This document shows, piece by piece, positions 8,787 through 18,488 of a stretch of 39,334 bases of DNA (the stretch's first letter is position 1; the number at the start of each line of letters is the position of its first letter). Origin of the DNA: Magnetococcales bacterium (GTDB taxonomy: Bacteria > Pseudomonadota > Magnetococcia > Magnetococcales > Magnetaquicoccaceae); assembly GCA_015232245.1 (NCBI GenBank), contig JADGAB010000004.1, positions 1 to 39,334 of the forward strand, given 5' to 3'. Both the position numbers and the translations under genes were made by a program. The notes beneath the pieces are model-generated. The model searched no databases and was not told where the DNA came from. It saw only the letters and a list, made by a program, of their open reading frames with translations.

Positions 8787-9944
8787 TTAACTTGGTCCAA
8801 TCATCCCCATCATCCTGTCCACGGCCCGTTCCATCGCCTCCCGCACTGGATCCAGATCCAGCCGCGCATAGATCGCCGTCGTCTGTTGCGATTGGTGGCC
8901 CAGGGATTTGCCGATCACCGGCAGGGAGGCACCGGTCATGGCCTGCCAGCTCCCCATGGTCCGGCGCAGATCGTGGATATGGGCGTCGGTGATCCCGGCC
9001 CGGGTCAGGATGCGCTGCCAGGCTGCCAACGGGTCCACCAGATGTCCACTCTTTGATCGGGCGGACGGGAACACCCATTCTCCCGGATTCTGCCCGCGCA
9101 ATCCAACCAACTCCTCCACAGCCTGTGGCACCAACGGGATGGTGATCGGCAGGCCGTTCTTGGTAAGCTGGATTTTCCATACCCTGCGATCAAAATCAAG
9201 ATCCTCCCACCGCATGGACAGAATGTTTCGTTTGCGCGCACCCGTGAGCAGACAAATCATGAAAAAAAGATGCACCCGTGGGGGTTCTTCCCGCAAGGCT
9301 GAAAAAAAACGTCGCAACTCCTCCCCCGAGAGAAACCGGTCGCGGCTGATCTCCCGGTAATAGCGTATCCCCTTGGCCGGATTGGCCATCTCCAGGATTC
9401 CGCTCTCAAGGCCGAAATTGAAGAGCTTTGAAAGCAGGGCCAAAAGGCGATTGGCAAACGAGGGATGTTCTTTACCGATCCGGGCATGAAGGTCGGCAAC
9501 GTCCCGGCGCGTGATGGACGAGAGCCTCTTGCCGTGCAGTGGCACAAGATGCAGGCGAAATTTGCTTTCATCATCCCGCCAGCTTTTCTTTCTGACCCGC
9601 GCCCATCGTTCCAGGTAGAGGTCAAAGAGGTCGGCAAAGGTCATCTCCGCATCGATGGCCTGACGCTCCTCGCTGGGACTCTCGCCCTGGGTCACCAGGG
9701 CGTTGAGCTGTCCGGCGTGTCTCCTGGCATCCTCCACCGACATGCGTGGCCAGCGACCCAGAGTGATCCGTTCCGGACCTCCACCTCTGACGCGCCTGTA
9801 CCACGACCAGGTTTTCACCCCGGAAGGGGAAACGCGCATCTGCAAGCCGGGGGTGTGCTGGTCATGCCAGACCTCCCGACGCCCGGGAGCAGAGGCAGGC
9901 AGTTCGGCGATGCGGGTGGCGGTGAAGATGATCTTTTGGGCCAT
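8787..9944 (-). CDS. int: tyrosine integrase (P4/CP4-57-type with N-terminal DUF4102-like domain)
   Basis: Start CAT at 9942-9944. LTGARKRNILSMRWEDLD, HIHDLRRTMGSWQAMTGASLPVIGKSLGHQSQQTTAIYARL contain the R...HxxR...H...Y catalytic residues. Confidence 0.93.
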   Translation of the reverse strand: MAQKIIFTATRIAELPASAPGRREVWHDQHTPGLQMRVSPSGVKTWSWYRRVRGGGPERITLGRWPRMSVEDARRHAGQLNALVTQGESPSEERQAIDAEMTFADLFDLYLERWARVRKKSWRDDESKFRLHLVPLHGKRLSSITRRDVADLHARIGKEHPSFANRLLALLSKLFNFGLESGILEMANPAKGIRYYREISRDRFLSGEELRRFFSALREEPPRVHLFFMICLLTGARKRNILSMRWEDLDFDRRVWKIQLTKNGLPITIPLVPQAVEELVGLRGQNPGEWVFPSARSKSGHLVDPLAAWQRILTRAGITDAHIHDLRRTMGSWQAMTGASLPVIGKSLGHQSQQTTAIYARLDLDPVREAMERAVDRMMGMIGPS

Positions 9945-10109
9945 TTTGGGCTTGCCTTGGGTTACGCTTGGGTTACGCATCTGCGGGATTGAAACCGTAT
10001 TTTGCGGGCACTCCAGGGATCTAAACGGGAAAAAGATTTCTGGCCACCATTGATAATACTGGATTCTTGCAAAGCACCCATCCGGATATACATTCCGTAT
10101 GGGTAACAT

Positions 10110-10232
10110 ATGGATACGGACGACGATAAAAATGAAGTTATTCAGCATGTCGCATTAAAGCAGATTTTCCAATCGCAAAAATCGGCGAAAAAGGGTAATA
10201 ATTTTCTATGCTGTGGAGAGGTGCGCAAGTAA
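10110..10232 (+). CDS. possible 40-aa small protein MDTDDDKNEVIQHVALKQIFQSQKSAKKGNNFLCCGEVRK
   Basis: ATG 10110 to TAA 10230-10232; the stop abuts a strong terminator hairpin. No clear SD. Confidence 0.35.
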   Translation: MDTDDDKNEVIQHVALKQIFQSQKSAKKGNNFLCCGEVRK

Positions 10233-10267
10233 AGCCCGACAGATGTTTCAAGTCGGGCTTTTTCTTT
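10231..10267 (+). terminator. Rho-independent terminator
   Basis: AAAGCCCGAC(agatgtttcaa)GTCGGGCTTT followed by TTTCTTT: 10-bp perfect stem and T-tract. Confidence 0.8.
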
Positions 10268-10289
10268 GACCGGGTTTGGAGCCAAAAAG

Positions 10290-10688
10290 ATGACGATCAT
10301 AATCGATTGGCCGTGGCAACATTTCACCAGAGACGAAATGCAATGCCAGTGTGGGTGTGGTCGGGCCACGATGGACACGGCCTTTATGGACCGCCTGGAG
10401 CGGCTGAGAGGGGCGTATGGCAAGCCGATGCGGGTATCGTCGGGGTACCGGTGCGCAGCCCACAATCTGGCGGTGGCTCATACCGGGAGCACTGGACCGC
10501 ATACCACAGGTCATGCAGTGGATATATTGATCACATCGCCTGACGCCTGGAATTTGGTGAGACTGGCAACCTGCCTGGGATTTACGGGCATCGGTGTGAG
10601 CCAGACTGGGACACCCGCCAACCATTTCATTCACCTTGACGACCTCCGCGCCCCTGCATACCCAAGGCCGTGGTTGGGGTCGTATTGA
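10290..10688 (+). CDS. M15-family D,D-carboxypeptidase/endolysin
   Basis: DEMQCQCGCG, VSSGYRCAAHN, TTGHAVDI, NHFIHLD zinc/active-site motifs. Confidence 0.85.
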   Translation: MTIIIDWPWQHFTRDEMQCQCGCGRATMDTAFMDRLERLRGAYGKPMRVSSGYRCAAHNLAVAHTGSTGPHTTGHAVDILITSPDAWNLVRLATCLGFTGIGVSQTGTPANHFIHLDDLRAPAYPRPWLGSY

Positions 10689-10703
10689 GGTCTGGAGGTG
10701 AGC

Positions 10704-11024
10704 ATGCCCGCTATCGATAGCAGACCCGGCGCGACTTCGATCCAGGATCCTGCCAATGTCAGACCGGCCAATGTGGCCCACGACAGGACGCAGGCCCGCC
10801 TTTCATATTTGACTTTCCTGGGCTTTTTGCTGGTAACTGGCGCGATCCTTTGGAAGGGAGTGCCTGCCGATAATGCGGCTGCACTGCTGGTGGGGACATT
10901 GGCCCAACAGGCGTACAGCTTGGCCAAAGAGGCCATTGGCGTCTTTACCGGGGCCAGCCCGGCGTCTGCCAAGGCCAACCCTGCCCAACTTGAGCCGAAA
11001 ATGGATATCAGAGAGGCGAAATGA
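10704..11024 (+). CDS. small membrane protein, holin-like
   Basis: Hydrophobic LSYLTFLGFLLVTGAILW; GGAGG upstream; follows endolysin. Confidence 0.45.
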   Translation: MPAIDSRPGATSIQDPANVRPANVAHDRTQARLSYLTFLGFLLVTGAILWKGVPADNAAALLVGTLAQQAYSLAKEAIGVFTGASPASAKANPAQLEPKMDIREAK

Positions 11025-11299
11025 TCCCAGAAAATACGTGTCAGATCCAAGGAAAGGGATCAACACAATGCCCATTTGCCCCGACGTTCGCCCGCATCGA
11101 GGAACAGATGCGCCAAGTACAGGAACAACTGCGAGAAGGAAAAGAGGAATTCAAGGAAATCAAGGAAACGTTGCGGACCTTGACGGAAGCGCAGCAACAG
11201 GCTACCGGAGTTGTCTATACCGCCCGGGCATTGCTGGTCGCGGTTGGGGCAACGGTGAGCCTGATTTTCGCCGGATTGCAGTTTTGGAAAAATCATTGA
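11021..11299 (+). CDS. coiled-coil plus C-terminal TM protein (XhlA-like lysis accessory)
   Basis: IEEQMRQVQEQLREGKEEFKEIKETLRTL...ALLVAVGATVSLIFAGLQFW. Confidence 0.5.
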   Translation: MIPENTCQIQGKGSTQCPFAPTFARIEEQMRQVQEQLREGKEEFKEIKETLRTLTEAQQQATGVVYTARALLVAVGATVSLIFAGLQFWKNH

Positions 11300-11323
11300 T
11301 CTCTTGTCCGTAAGGTTTTAAAC

Positions 11324-11833
11324 ATGGAACACAGGCTGACGAAAAGGCAAGAGCGTTTCGTCGAGGAATATCTGCTCGATTTTAACGTCACGCAAGCTGC
11401 TGTTCGTGCTGGATATTCCAAGGCCCATGCCGGGCGTATCGGGTATGAGAACTTACAAAAAGTCCATATCCAAACCGCAATCGGTAATCGACAAAAACAA
11501 TTAGTTGTTTCGTCGGGAGTGGGACCGGAACGGGTCGTCAAGGAGTTGACAAAACTGGCCTTCGCCAGGGTCGATGACTTGTTCGACGCTGAATGGAATT
11601 TGAAGAATGCCGATCAGGTGCCAGAACATTCCAAGGCCGCTATCGCATCGGTCACGAAGACCAACACTCCCGGAAGCAATACCACGGTCAAGGTGACTCT
11701 GGCCAGCAAGTTGGGGGCTCTTGATCAGCTTGCCAGGATCCTGGGGATTACAGGCCTGGACAAAAACAGGGACAGCGACGACAAAGACCTGATCGAGGCG
11801 GTCAAGGCGGCGAGGAGGCGATATGACGCCTAA
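11324..11833 (+). CDS. terS: phage terminase small subunit
   Basis: LTKRQERFVEEYLLDFNVTQAAVRAGYS: Terminase_2 signature. Confidence 0.92.
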   Translation: MEHRLTKRQERFVEEYLLDFNVTQAAVRAGYSKAHAGRIGYENLQKVHIQTAIGNRQKQLVVSSGVGPERVVKELTKLAFARVDDLFDAEWNLKNADQVPEHSKAAIASVTKTNTPGSNTTVKVTLASKLGALDQLARILGITGLDKNRDSDDKDLIEAVKAARRRYDA

Positions 11834-13298
11834 ATCACCCAGGCTGGAACTGGCGTCTCTGGTCGGAGGCTATTACGATGACCCGCTCATGTTTGTCAGG
11901 GTGATGTTCCCTTGGAAAGAACCGGGAACGCTGGCAAACCAAACTGGACCAAGGGCATGGCAGGAAAAGTTTCTGGCCGACCTTGGCGCAATGGTGCGAT
12001 CCAGGCGCTTCAACGGGCTCGACCCGGTGCAACCCATCCTGATGTCGGTGGTCTCCGGGCACGGCGTCGGCAAAAGCGCCCTGGTGGCGTGGATATGCCT
12101 GTGGATCATGGCCACGCGACCCAACTGCAAGGGCATTGTTACGGCCAACACCAGCATCCAACTCCAGTCCAAAACCTGGTCGGAGTTGGGGAAGTGGGTC
12201 AAGCTCTGTCGGATAGGACACTGGTTTGGCTACTCCTCCGGAGACCGGAGCATGGTGCTCAAATCAATTTTCAGCCCGGAGTCCTGGCGCGTCGAGGCGA
12301 TCACCTGGAGGATTGAACAGTCTGAGGCGTTTGCCGGGTTGCACTGCGTGGACTCGACGCCATTCTATGTCTTCGACGAGGCGAGCGCCATACCGGACAA
12401 AATACTGGAGGTGGCAGATGGCGGTCTGACGGACGGCGAGCCGATGATGTTCCTGTTTGGCAACGGCACCCGAAACACCGGACGCTTCAAAGAGACCTTC
12501 GGCAAATTGCGGCATCGCTGGGACACCCGGCAAATCGATTCACGCACCGTCGAGGGGACCAACAAGGAGCTGTTCGCGCAATGGGAGGCGGATCACGGCG
12601 CGGAGTCGGACTTTTTCAAGGTCCGGGTGCGCGGCATGTTCCCAGCATCGGCAACGACGCAGTTCATTTCCGAGGGCGATGTCGATAACAGCATCGCCCT
12701 CACCGTGGAAGATGCCAACGTGGCGCATATGCCGCTGATTTTCGGGGTGGACGTGGCCCGGTTCGGCGATGACGACTCGTGCCTTGTGGCCAGACGAGGA
12801 CGCAAGGTGATGGAGTTGATCCCCTGGAGCGGATTGGACACGATGCAACTGGCCTCCATGGTCGCCCGGGAGATCGACAAGCAGCATCCAGACGCCGTGT
12901 TCGTGGACGGATGCGGATTGGGTGCCGGGGTTGTGGACCGATTGAGGAGTCTGGGCTACCACCAGGTGATCGATGTACAGTCCGCCGCCAGCCCCAACGA
13001 CCCCAAAGCCAAGTGCGGCAACCTGCGCGCCGAGATGTGGTCCAGCATGCGGGATGCCATTAAGGTCGGTCTGGATCTGCCGGACGAACAGAGGCTCAAG
13101 GATGATCTGATCGGCCCGGATTATTTCTACAACGCCAATGACGAACTCATGATCGAGTCCAAGAAGTCGATGAAGGCCCGTGGTCTGGCCTCACCGGATC
13201 GCGGGGATGCCCTGGCGATGACCTATGCCTATCCGGTCAGGTCCACGGGCAGATCAACCACACCCACCACCAGACCGGCACGCAACTGGAGGGTGTGA
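11823..13298 (+). CDS. terL: phage terminase large subunit
   Basis: Walker A-like VVSGHGVGKSALV, Walker B YVFDEASAI, nuclease-like FGVDVARFGDD. Confidence 0.93.
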   Translation: MTPKSPRLELASLVGGYYDDPLMFVRVMFPWKEPGTLANQTGPRAWQEKFLADLGAMVRSRRFNGLDPVQPILMSVVSGHGVGKSALVAWICLWIMATRPNCKGIVTANTSIQLQSKTWSELGKWVKLCRIGHWFGYSSGDRSMVLKSIFSPESWRVEAITWRIEQSEAFAGLHCVDSTPFYVFDEASAIPDKILEVADGGLTDGEPMMFLFGNGTRNTGRFKETFGKLRHRWDTRQIDSRTVEGTNKELFAQWEADHGAESDFFKVRVRGMFPASATTQFISEGDVDNSIALTVEDANVAHMPLIFGVDVARFGDDDSCLVARRGRKVMELIPWSGLDTMQLASMVAREIDKQHPDAVFVDGCGLGAGVVDRLRSLGYHQVIDVQSAASPNDPKAKCGNLRAEMWSSMRDAIKVGLDLPDEQRLKDDLIGPDYFYNANDELMIESKKSMKARGLASPDRGDALAMTYAYPVRSTGRSTTPTTRPARNWRV

Positions 13299-15277
13299 TG
13301 GCAACCACTGCGGCGCTGACCAGGAGGGATCTGGAAAAATTCCTGGAGGATGCGCGCAACGAACCATCCTGGCGGGAGGAGGCCAACAAGGCCGCCGCCT
13401 ATTACGACGGCGATCAGCTCGACCAGGAGACCCTGGCCAAAAAACAGGCGTCGGGGTCGGCACCGGTCACACGCAATCTGGTCGCCCCCATGATCGATCT
13501 GATGCTGGGAGCGCAGGCCAAGGCGCGGCAGGATTGGAAGGTGGTGGCCCAGGATGAAGAGTCCATCGACCTGGCGGAGGCACTGACCCACAAGATGAGG
13601 GACGCCGAACGGATGTCTGGCGCGGACCGGGCATGCGCCGATGCCTATGCCAGCATGGTCAAGACCGGCATCGGCTGGGTGGAGGTCGCCAAAGAAACCG
13701 ATCCATTCAAACCGGCCTACCGGGTGCAGGCCATCCATCGCAACGAGATCTGGTGGGACTGGCGGGCCAAGCGTCCGGATCTGTCCGACGCCAGATTTCT
13801 GTTCCGAAAAAAGTTCTTCGATTCCGACATCCTGGAGCAGACATTCCCGAAACATGTGGATTTGATCCGGCGCTCCATGATGGGATGGTCCAACTGGGAT
13901 CCGGGCAAAGATGACAATCCGGAAACATGGTCCGCATTCAATACCGTCCATTCGACCTCCGTGCCTGCGCAGGATTGGATTGACACCCAACGCAAACGAC
14001 TCTGCCTCTATGAGGTATGGTCCCGCACCTGGGAAATCGGGTTCATCCTCCGCTTCGAAGATGGACGGGTGATCGAGTTGGACGAAGGCAACGAACACCA
14101 TCTTGAGGCAATTTTGTCCGGTCAGGCAGAGGTGGAAAAAGGGCGATTGAGTCGCGTCTGGCTATCGTGGTGGCTGGGACCGCATCTGTTGAGCGTCCGT
14201 CCATCCCCCTATCAGCACAACCAGTTCCCGTATGTGCCGTTCTGGGGGTTTCGCAAAGACAAGGATGGGGCTCCCTACGGCATGATCAGTCGCATGCTGT
14301 CCCCTCAAGACATCATCAACTTCCTGCTCTCCAAATTGATGGATTTTACCGGCACGCAACGCATCATTGCCGACGATGACGCATTCGGGTTTGACATGGA
14401 TATCGCCAAGGCCGGAATGGAACTGGGTCGCACCGACACGCTGATCAATCTCAATCCGAACCGGAAAAATGCGGACGCCGTGAAAATCGTCACCGAACCA
14501 CAGTTGACGGCACAACATGCCCAGGTTCTGAAAGACGCCACGCTGGGGATCCAGTCCGTGGCAGGAATCCATCAGGAGATGATGGGCAAGTCCGGGGATG
14601 CCAACTCCGGGGTGGCCATCAATTCGCTGATCGAGCAAGGGACCACCACGCAGGCCGAAATCAACGACAATTTCCTCACAGGTCGGCGCACAACCGGGGA
14701 GTTGCTCCTCAGCCTGGTTCGAGACAAGATCGGTGACAGGCCCATCGTGGTCACGATCAAACGGTCGGGAGCGAAAATCCCGATCCAATTGAATCAAATG
14801 ACCACCGACGAGCAGGGGAACCCATACCGATCCAACGATGTGGTCAACACGCAACTCAAGGTGGATCTGGAGGATATCCCGGCATCGGCGAGTGTCCGGC
14901 AGCAGCAATCCAGAGAACTCGGTGAACTGATCGCCAAGGTACCGCAATTGCTGCAATACGTGATCGATCTGGTCATCAAGTCCTCCGATCTGCCCTACAA
15001 GGATGAACTGGTGGCCCGGTTGCAGACCATCATCCCGGGGATGCAAGCGGCTCAGCAACAGTCAGGACCGTCACCACAGGATGTGGCCATGCAGGCCCAG
15101 CAACAGCAGATGATGCAGGAGGCGCATGACGCCAAACTGGCAGAGCAGGCGGCAAAAATTCACAAACTCAATGCCGAGGCCGCCACCATCCGCACCCGGA
15201 ATGACGCCGAGATGGCGTCGCAATTCGTTCAACAGCCCATGAGGTTATCCCCCAATGCAATTTCGTACTCCGCATGA
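13298..15277 (+). CDS. P22-like portal protein
   Basis: 660-aa ORF after TerL. APVTRNLVAPMIDLMLGAQ, RNEIWWDWRAKRPDLSDARFLFRKKF, GVAINSLIEQGTTT typical of P22-type portals. Confidence 0.88.
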   Translation: MATTAALTRRDLEKFLEDARNEPSWREEANKAAAYYDGDQLDQETLAKKQASGSAPVTRNLVAPMIDLMLGAQAKARQDWKVVAQDEESIDLAEALTHKMRDAERMSGADRACADAYASMVKTGIGWVEVAKETDPFKPAYRVQAIHRNEIWWDWRAKRPDLSDARFLFRKKFFDSDILEQTFPKHVDLIRRSMMGWSNWDPGKDDNPETWSAFNTVHSTSVPAQDWIDTQRKRLCLYEVWSRTWEIGFILRFEDGRVIELDEGNEHHLEAILSGQAEVEKGRLSRVWLSWWLGPHLLSVRPSPYQHNQFPYVPFWGFRKDKDGAPYGMISRMLSPQDIINFLLSKLMDFTGTQRIIADDDAFGFDMDIAKAGMELGRTDTLINLNPNRKNADAVKIVTEPQLTAQHAQVLKDATLGIQSVAGIHQEMMGKSGDANSGVAINSLIEQGTTTQAEINDNFLTGRRTTGELLLSLVRDKIGDRPIVVTIKRSGAKIPIQLNQMTTDEQGNPYRSNDVVNTQLKVDLEDIPASASVRQQQSRELGELIAKVPQLLQYVIDLVIKSSDLPYKDELVARLQTIIPGMQAAQQQSGPSPQDVAMQAQQQQMMQEAHDAKLAEQAAKIHKLNAEAATIRTRNDAEMASQFVQQPMRLSPNAISYSA

Positions 15278-15530
15278 CCTGCGAGCCAGCAATCCCGATG
15301 TGGTCACGGATGCCAATGACCTGATGATCATGCAGATTGATACCAACACCAACGGATCACCGTCATACGTCGGATACGCCCCTCCAGGGACAACATTCGA
15401 TCAGGGGTTCTGGCGTATCAAGAAATTCGTTTATGACCAGAATGGGTTGATCATCGGAACAAGGTGGGCCGGGGGAGACGCAAAGATGAACTATGTCTGG
15501 AACGACCGAAACAGTTACACCTACGGGTGA
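15255..15530 (+). CDS. small phage structural-region protein
   Basis: SYVGYAPPGTTFDQGFWRIKKFVYDQNGLIIGTRWAGGDAKMNYVWNDRNSYTYG resembles small proteins found near phage head genes. Confidence 0.55.
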   Translation: MQFRTPHDLRASNPDVVTDANDLMIMQIDTNTNGSPSYVGYAPPGTTFDQGFWRIKKFVYDQNGLIIGTRWAGGDAKMNYVWNDRNSYTYG

Positions 15531-15554
15531 GATCCTCACCTGACCATGGATTCT

Positions 15555-15577
15555 ACCGGATTATGCCGGTTTTTTTT
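15555..15577 (+). terminator. weak Rho-independent terminator
   Basis: ACCGG(attatg)CCGGT followed by TTTTTTT between the small ORF and the scaffold gene. Confidence 0.5.
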
Positions 15578-15608
15578 GTGCCAAAATCAATGATAAGGAA
15601 CAACCACC

Positions 15609-16526
15609 ATGCCGGAAGAAGAGACAGTAGACGGAGAAGTATACGAAGAAGGGTTGGAGTCCGGTGAACAGGAAGGCGCGGAAGCTGACCCATCGCAGGG
15701 AGAGACGCCTGATTCTGGAGCAGCGCCGCAAGAGGCACCCCAGGAAGCCAAGGCCCCGACCCAGACGCAGGGTGATGACCGAATGGAGGCCCTGGAACGC
15801 CAGAACCAGATGCTGACGCAGATGCTGCAGCAGTTCGTGGCGCAAGGCAAGACGCCTGATGAGAGGCAATCCAGGGAGGCGCAAACGCCGCCACCGGCTG
15901 ACCCGTATGAGCAGTACCTGCAAGGGTTTGCCATGAGCGAAAAACAGCAGGCGGAATACGAACGACGCAAAAACGATTTCGGAGAAGACTATGCTTCCGA
16001 TTACAGGGATCGGTTGATGGTCGAGCATGTCAACCGCACCCTGGCGCAACAGCAACGCGCATTGCAGGAGCATTATCACCAGCAACAGCAGGCCGCCGCC
16101 CAGCGTGCTGTGGATGAGGCCCAGAACGCCATCGCCCAGGAACCGGTGCTGCGGGATCTTCAGGCCAAGCAAGGGCCGGAATGGCAGATGTTGAATGATA
16201 TCCACCTCGCGGCCATGAGGAACAATCCCGGATACCAACAGGGGTCCTGGAAAGACCGCAGCCAGATGTTGGCGCGCATGGCCACGAGCATGTTTGCCAC
16301 CCCTGCCGCATCACCCCCGTCACCCCCTGCCCAGACGGTGGCGGACAAGCGTCAGGCCGTGGCCGAAAAGATGAAAGGTGCCCGGACTCCAGAACCGTTG
16401 TCCATGTCGGATCTGCCCAAAGGCACACCGTCTGATGTGCAACCGAATCTGAATAAAATGACGGGCGAGGAACTGCACAAGCATTTCAGACAGAACAGAA
16501 ACGCATCTCGAATCGTTAACTATTAA
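15609..16526 (+). CDS. scaffold-like phage protein
   Basis: Acidic, Gln-rich, coiled-coil-like; lies between portal and capsid genes. Confidence 0.6.
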   Translation: MPEEETVDGEVYEEGLESGEQEGAEADPSQGETPDSGAAPQEAPQEAKAPTQTQGDDRMEALERQNQMLTQMLQQFVAQGKTPDERQSREAQTPPPADPYEQYLQGFAMSEKQQAEYERRKNDFGEDYASDYRDRLMVEHVNRTLAQQQRALQEHYHQQQQAAAQRAVDEAQNAIAQEPVLRDLQAKQGPEWQMLNDIHLAAMRNNPGYQQGSWKDRSQMLARMATSMFATPAASPPSPPAQTVADKRQAVAEKMKGARTPEPLSMSDLPKGTPSDVQPNLNKMTGEELHKHFRQNRNASRIVNY

Positions 16527-16543
16527 CAATCTGGAGGGATTTC

Positions 16544-17815
16544 ATGCCAACATCGGTTGTCAATCAGTCGGTTTCTGCCGCACCGTTCGGAAGTATCGAA
16601 GGTGGAAGGATTATCGGGGCCTCGGTCTTTGCCGAAGCCACCACCGCCAACACCATTTGCAACTGCATGACCGGTCCCGAACCCACGGAGGCGGACGCGG
16701 CGGACAAATTGCGGATCCAGTCTTCCCCGGATTACCCCATCGTCCGGATTCGTGATCTGGAAAAAGGGTCGGCGGGGGAGGTGCGGGTGGACTCTTTCAA
16801 CATTCTTGAAGGGTTGCCGGTCATGGGGGATGCCCGTATCGGTGGCAGACTGATGAGCCTCTCATCGTCCAGCATGACCATCCGTATCGATCAGATTCGT
16901 GGTGGCGCGGATCTGGGAGGCAACATGGCGCGCCAAAGAACCTCCCACAACCTGAGAACCATTGGCCGGGCCGGGTTGGAAGGGTGGTGGAAACGCTATC
17001 TGGACCAATGCAAAATCGTGCACATGGCGGGTGCGCGGGGGGATTTCAATACCTCACATTGCGTGATCCCTCTGGCGGGACATCCGGAGTTCGCGGGGAT
17101 CATGGTAAATCAAGTCATGGCCCCGACCTACAACCGCCACTTCTATGGGGGTGACGCGAGCAGCATCGCCGACATCGATCCGGCGGACCTCATGACCCTG
17201 GATACCGTTTCCAAGCTGCGCACCCAACTGGACGAGAGCGATATCCCCCTGCAACCGGTCAAGTTCTACGACGACCCGCAGGCGGAAATGAACCCTCTGT
17301 TCATCCTGATGGTCACCCCACGGCAGTGGAGGACACTGCAATCCAACTCGTCGGACAAGGACTGGCATACCTTCCTGTCCGCGGCTGGGGTCCGGGGTTC
17401 AAAAAACCCGCTGTTCACCGGCGACACCTCCGGCATGTGGGACGGCATTCTGATTCGCAAGATGGAAAACTACCCGACCCGCTTCAAACAGGGCAGCAGC
17501 ATCAAGGTGGCCACCAACGCCGATGCCTATGCGGAGACCACGACGGTCGTGCCGACCTACAATGCCGACCCCAACGCCACGGTTGACCGGGCCATTCTCC
17601 TGGGGGGGCAGGCCATTGGCGAAGTGTGGGGTATTCAATCCGCCACCGGAACCCATTTCCGCTGGTATGAAGGCAAAACCGACCATGGCAGTGTGTTGGA
17701 AGCCTCCATCAGCTCCATCGGGGGGTTTGGTAAATTCCGCTTCAAGAATGCCAGGGGCCAGGATTACGACCACGGGGTGGCGGTGATCGACACCTATGCG
17801 CCGTCGCCACGGTGA
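16544..17815 (+). CDS. major capsid protein (N4-gp56/DUF4043-like)
   Basis: 423 aa after scaffold. RMSLSSSSMTIRIDQIRGGADLGGNMARQRTSHNLR, FILMVTPRQWRTLQ consistent with this capsid family. Confidence 0.82.
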   Translation: MPTSVVNQSVSAAPFGSIEGGRIIGASVFAEATTANTICNCMTGPEPTEADAADKLRIQSSPDYPIVRIRDLEKGSAGEVRVDSFNILEGLPVMGDARIGGRLMSLSSSSMTIRIDQIRGGADLGGNMARQRTSHNLRTIGRAGLEGWWKRYLDQCKIVHMAGARGDFNTSHCVIPLAGHPEFAGIMVNQVMAPTYNRHFYGGDASSIADIDPADLMTLDTVSKLRTQLDESDIPLQPVKFYDDPQAEMNPLFILMVTPRQWRTLQSNSSDKDWHTFLSAAGVRGSKNPLFTGDTSGMWDGILIRKMENYPTRFKQGSSIKVATNADAYAETTTVVPTYNADPNATVDRAILLGGQAIGEVWGIQSATGTHFRWYEGKTDHGSVLEASISSIGGFGKFRFKNARGQDYDHGVAVIDTYAPSPR

Positions 17816-17848
17816 TTCCATCAACACCATCAAGGGTGACCAACCAAC

Positions 17849-18259
17849 ATGACGACGACACACAACAAAATCGATGCCGACCGGAATCTGCTTTCCTTCG
17901 GGGAGTTCGGCAACACCTATTCGGCGGTTCTCACCTATGACGCGGCGGGCATCGCCAGCGGGGACGTGATTATCCTGGGCAAAATCCCGGGGGAAAGCCG
18001 GATCACCGATCTGCGTCTCAACCATGGGGCCATGGGGACCAATGTGACCCTGAACGTGGGTTGGATCGATGCCGGTGTGGCCAACAGCAGCAACGCCAAC
18101 TATTTCCTGAGTGGATCCAATGTCGCGGCAGCCGGGGTGAAGCGCTCCGACGCCAAAGTGCTGAACGTGGTCAACGACACCTACATCACCGCCACGGTGG
18201 GTGGCGCGACGGCCACGGGGAATCTGGAGATGATCGTCACCTACCAGTTCCACGGATGA
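17849..18259 (+). CDS. putative head/decoration protein
   Basis: 136 aa beta-rich ORF immediately after capsid. Confidence 0.5.
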   Translation: MTTTHNKIDADRNLLSFGEFGNTYSAVLTYDAAGIASGDVIILGKIPGESRITDLRLNHGAMGTNVTLNVGWIDAGVANSSNANYFLSGSNVAAAGVKRSDAKVLNVVNDTYITATVGGATATGNLEMIVTYQFHG

Positions 18260-18269
18260 GGCCAACCCC

Positions 18270-18488
18270 ATGCAAAAAATCCGCTACATCGGGAACAAAC
18301 CCTTCAAACGGGATACCGTGACCAAATCGGGAACCGTCTGGCAAGGACGGGGGGATGTGCAGGAGGTGGACGACAAGTTTGCGGAGAAGCTGTTGCTCTT
18401 CCCGGATATCTGGGAGGTGGCCGTTGAGGAAACGCCACCTGTCGCACCGCCACCGCCAAAACCGAACAGAAGGACGGCAACGCCATGA
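18270..18488 (+). CDS. hypothetical phage protein
   Basis: 72 aa ORF coupled to the downstream gene. Confidence 0.5.
   Translation: MQKIRYIGNKPFKRDTVTKSGTVWQGRGDVQEVDDKFAEKLLLFPDIWEVAVEETPPVAPPPPKPNRRTATP

Noticed and set aside
8721-9056. Plus-strand ORFs opposite int
   Set aside because: int has all catalytic residues; the + ORFs are Pro/His/Arg-rich shadows.
14162-15058. 298-aa minus ORF inside portal
   Set aside because: Antisense shadow of the portal gene.
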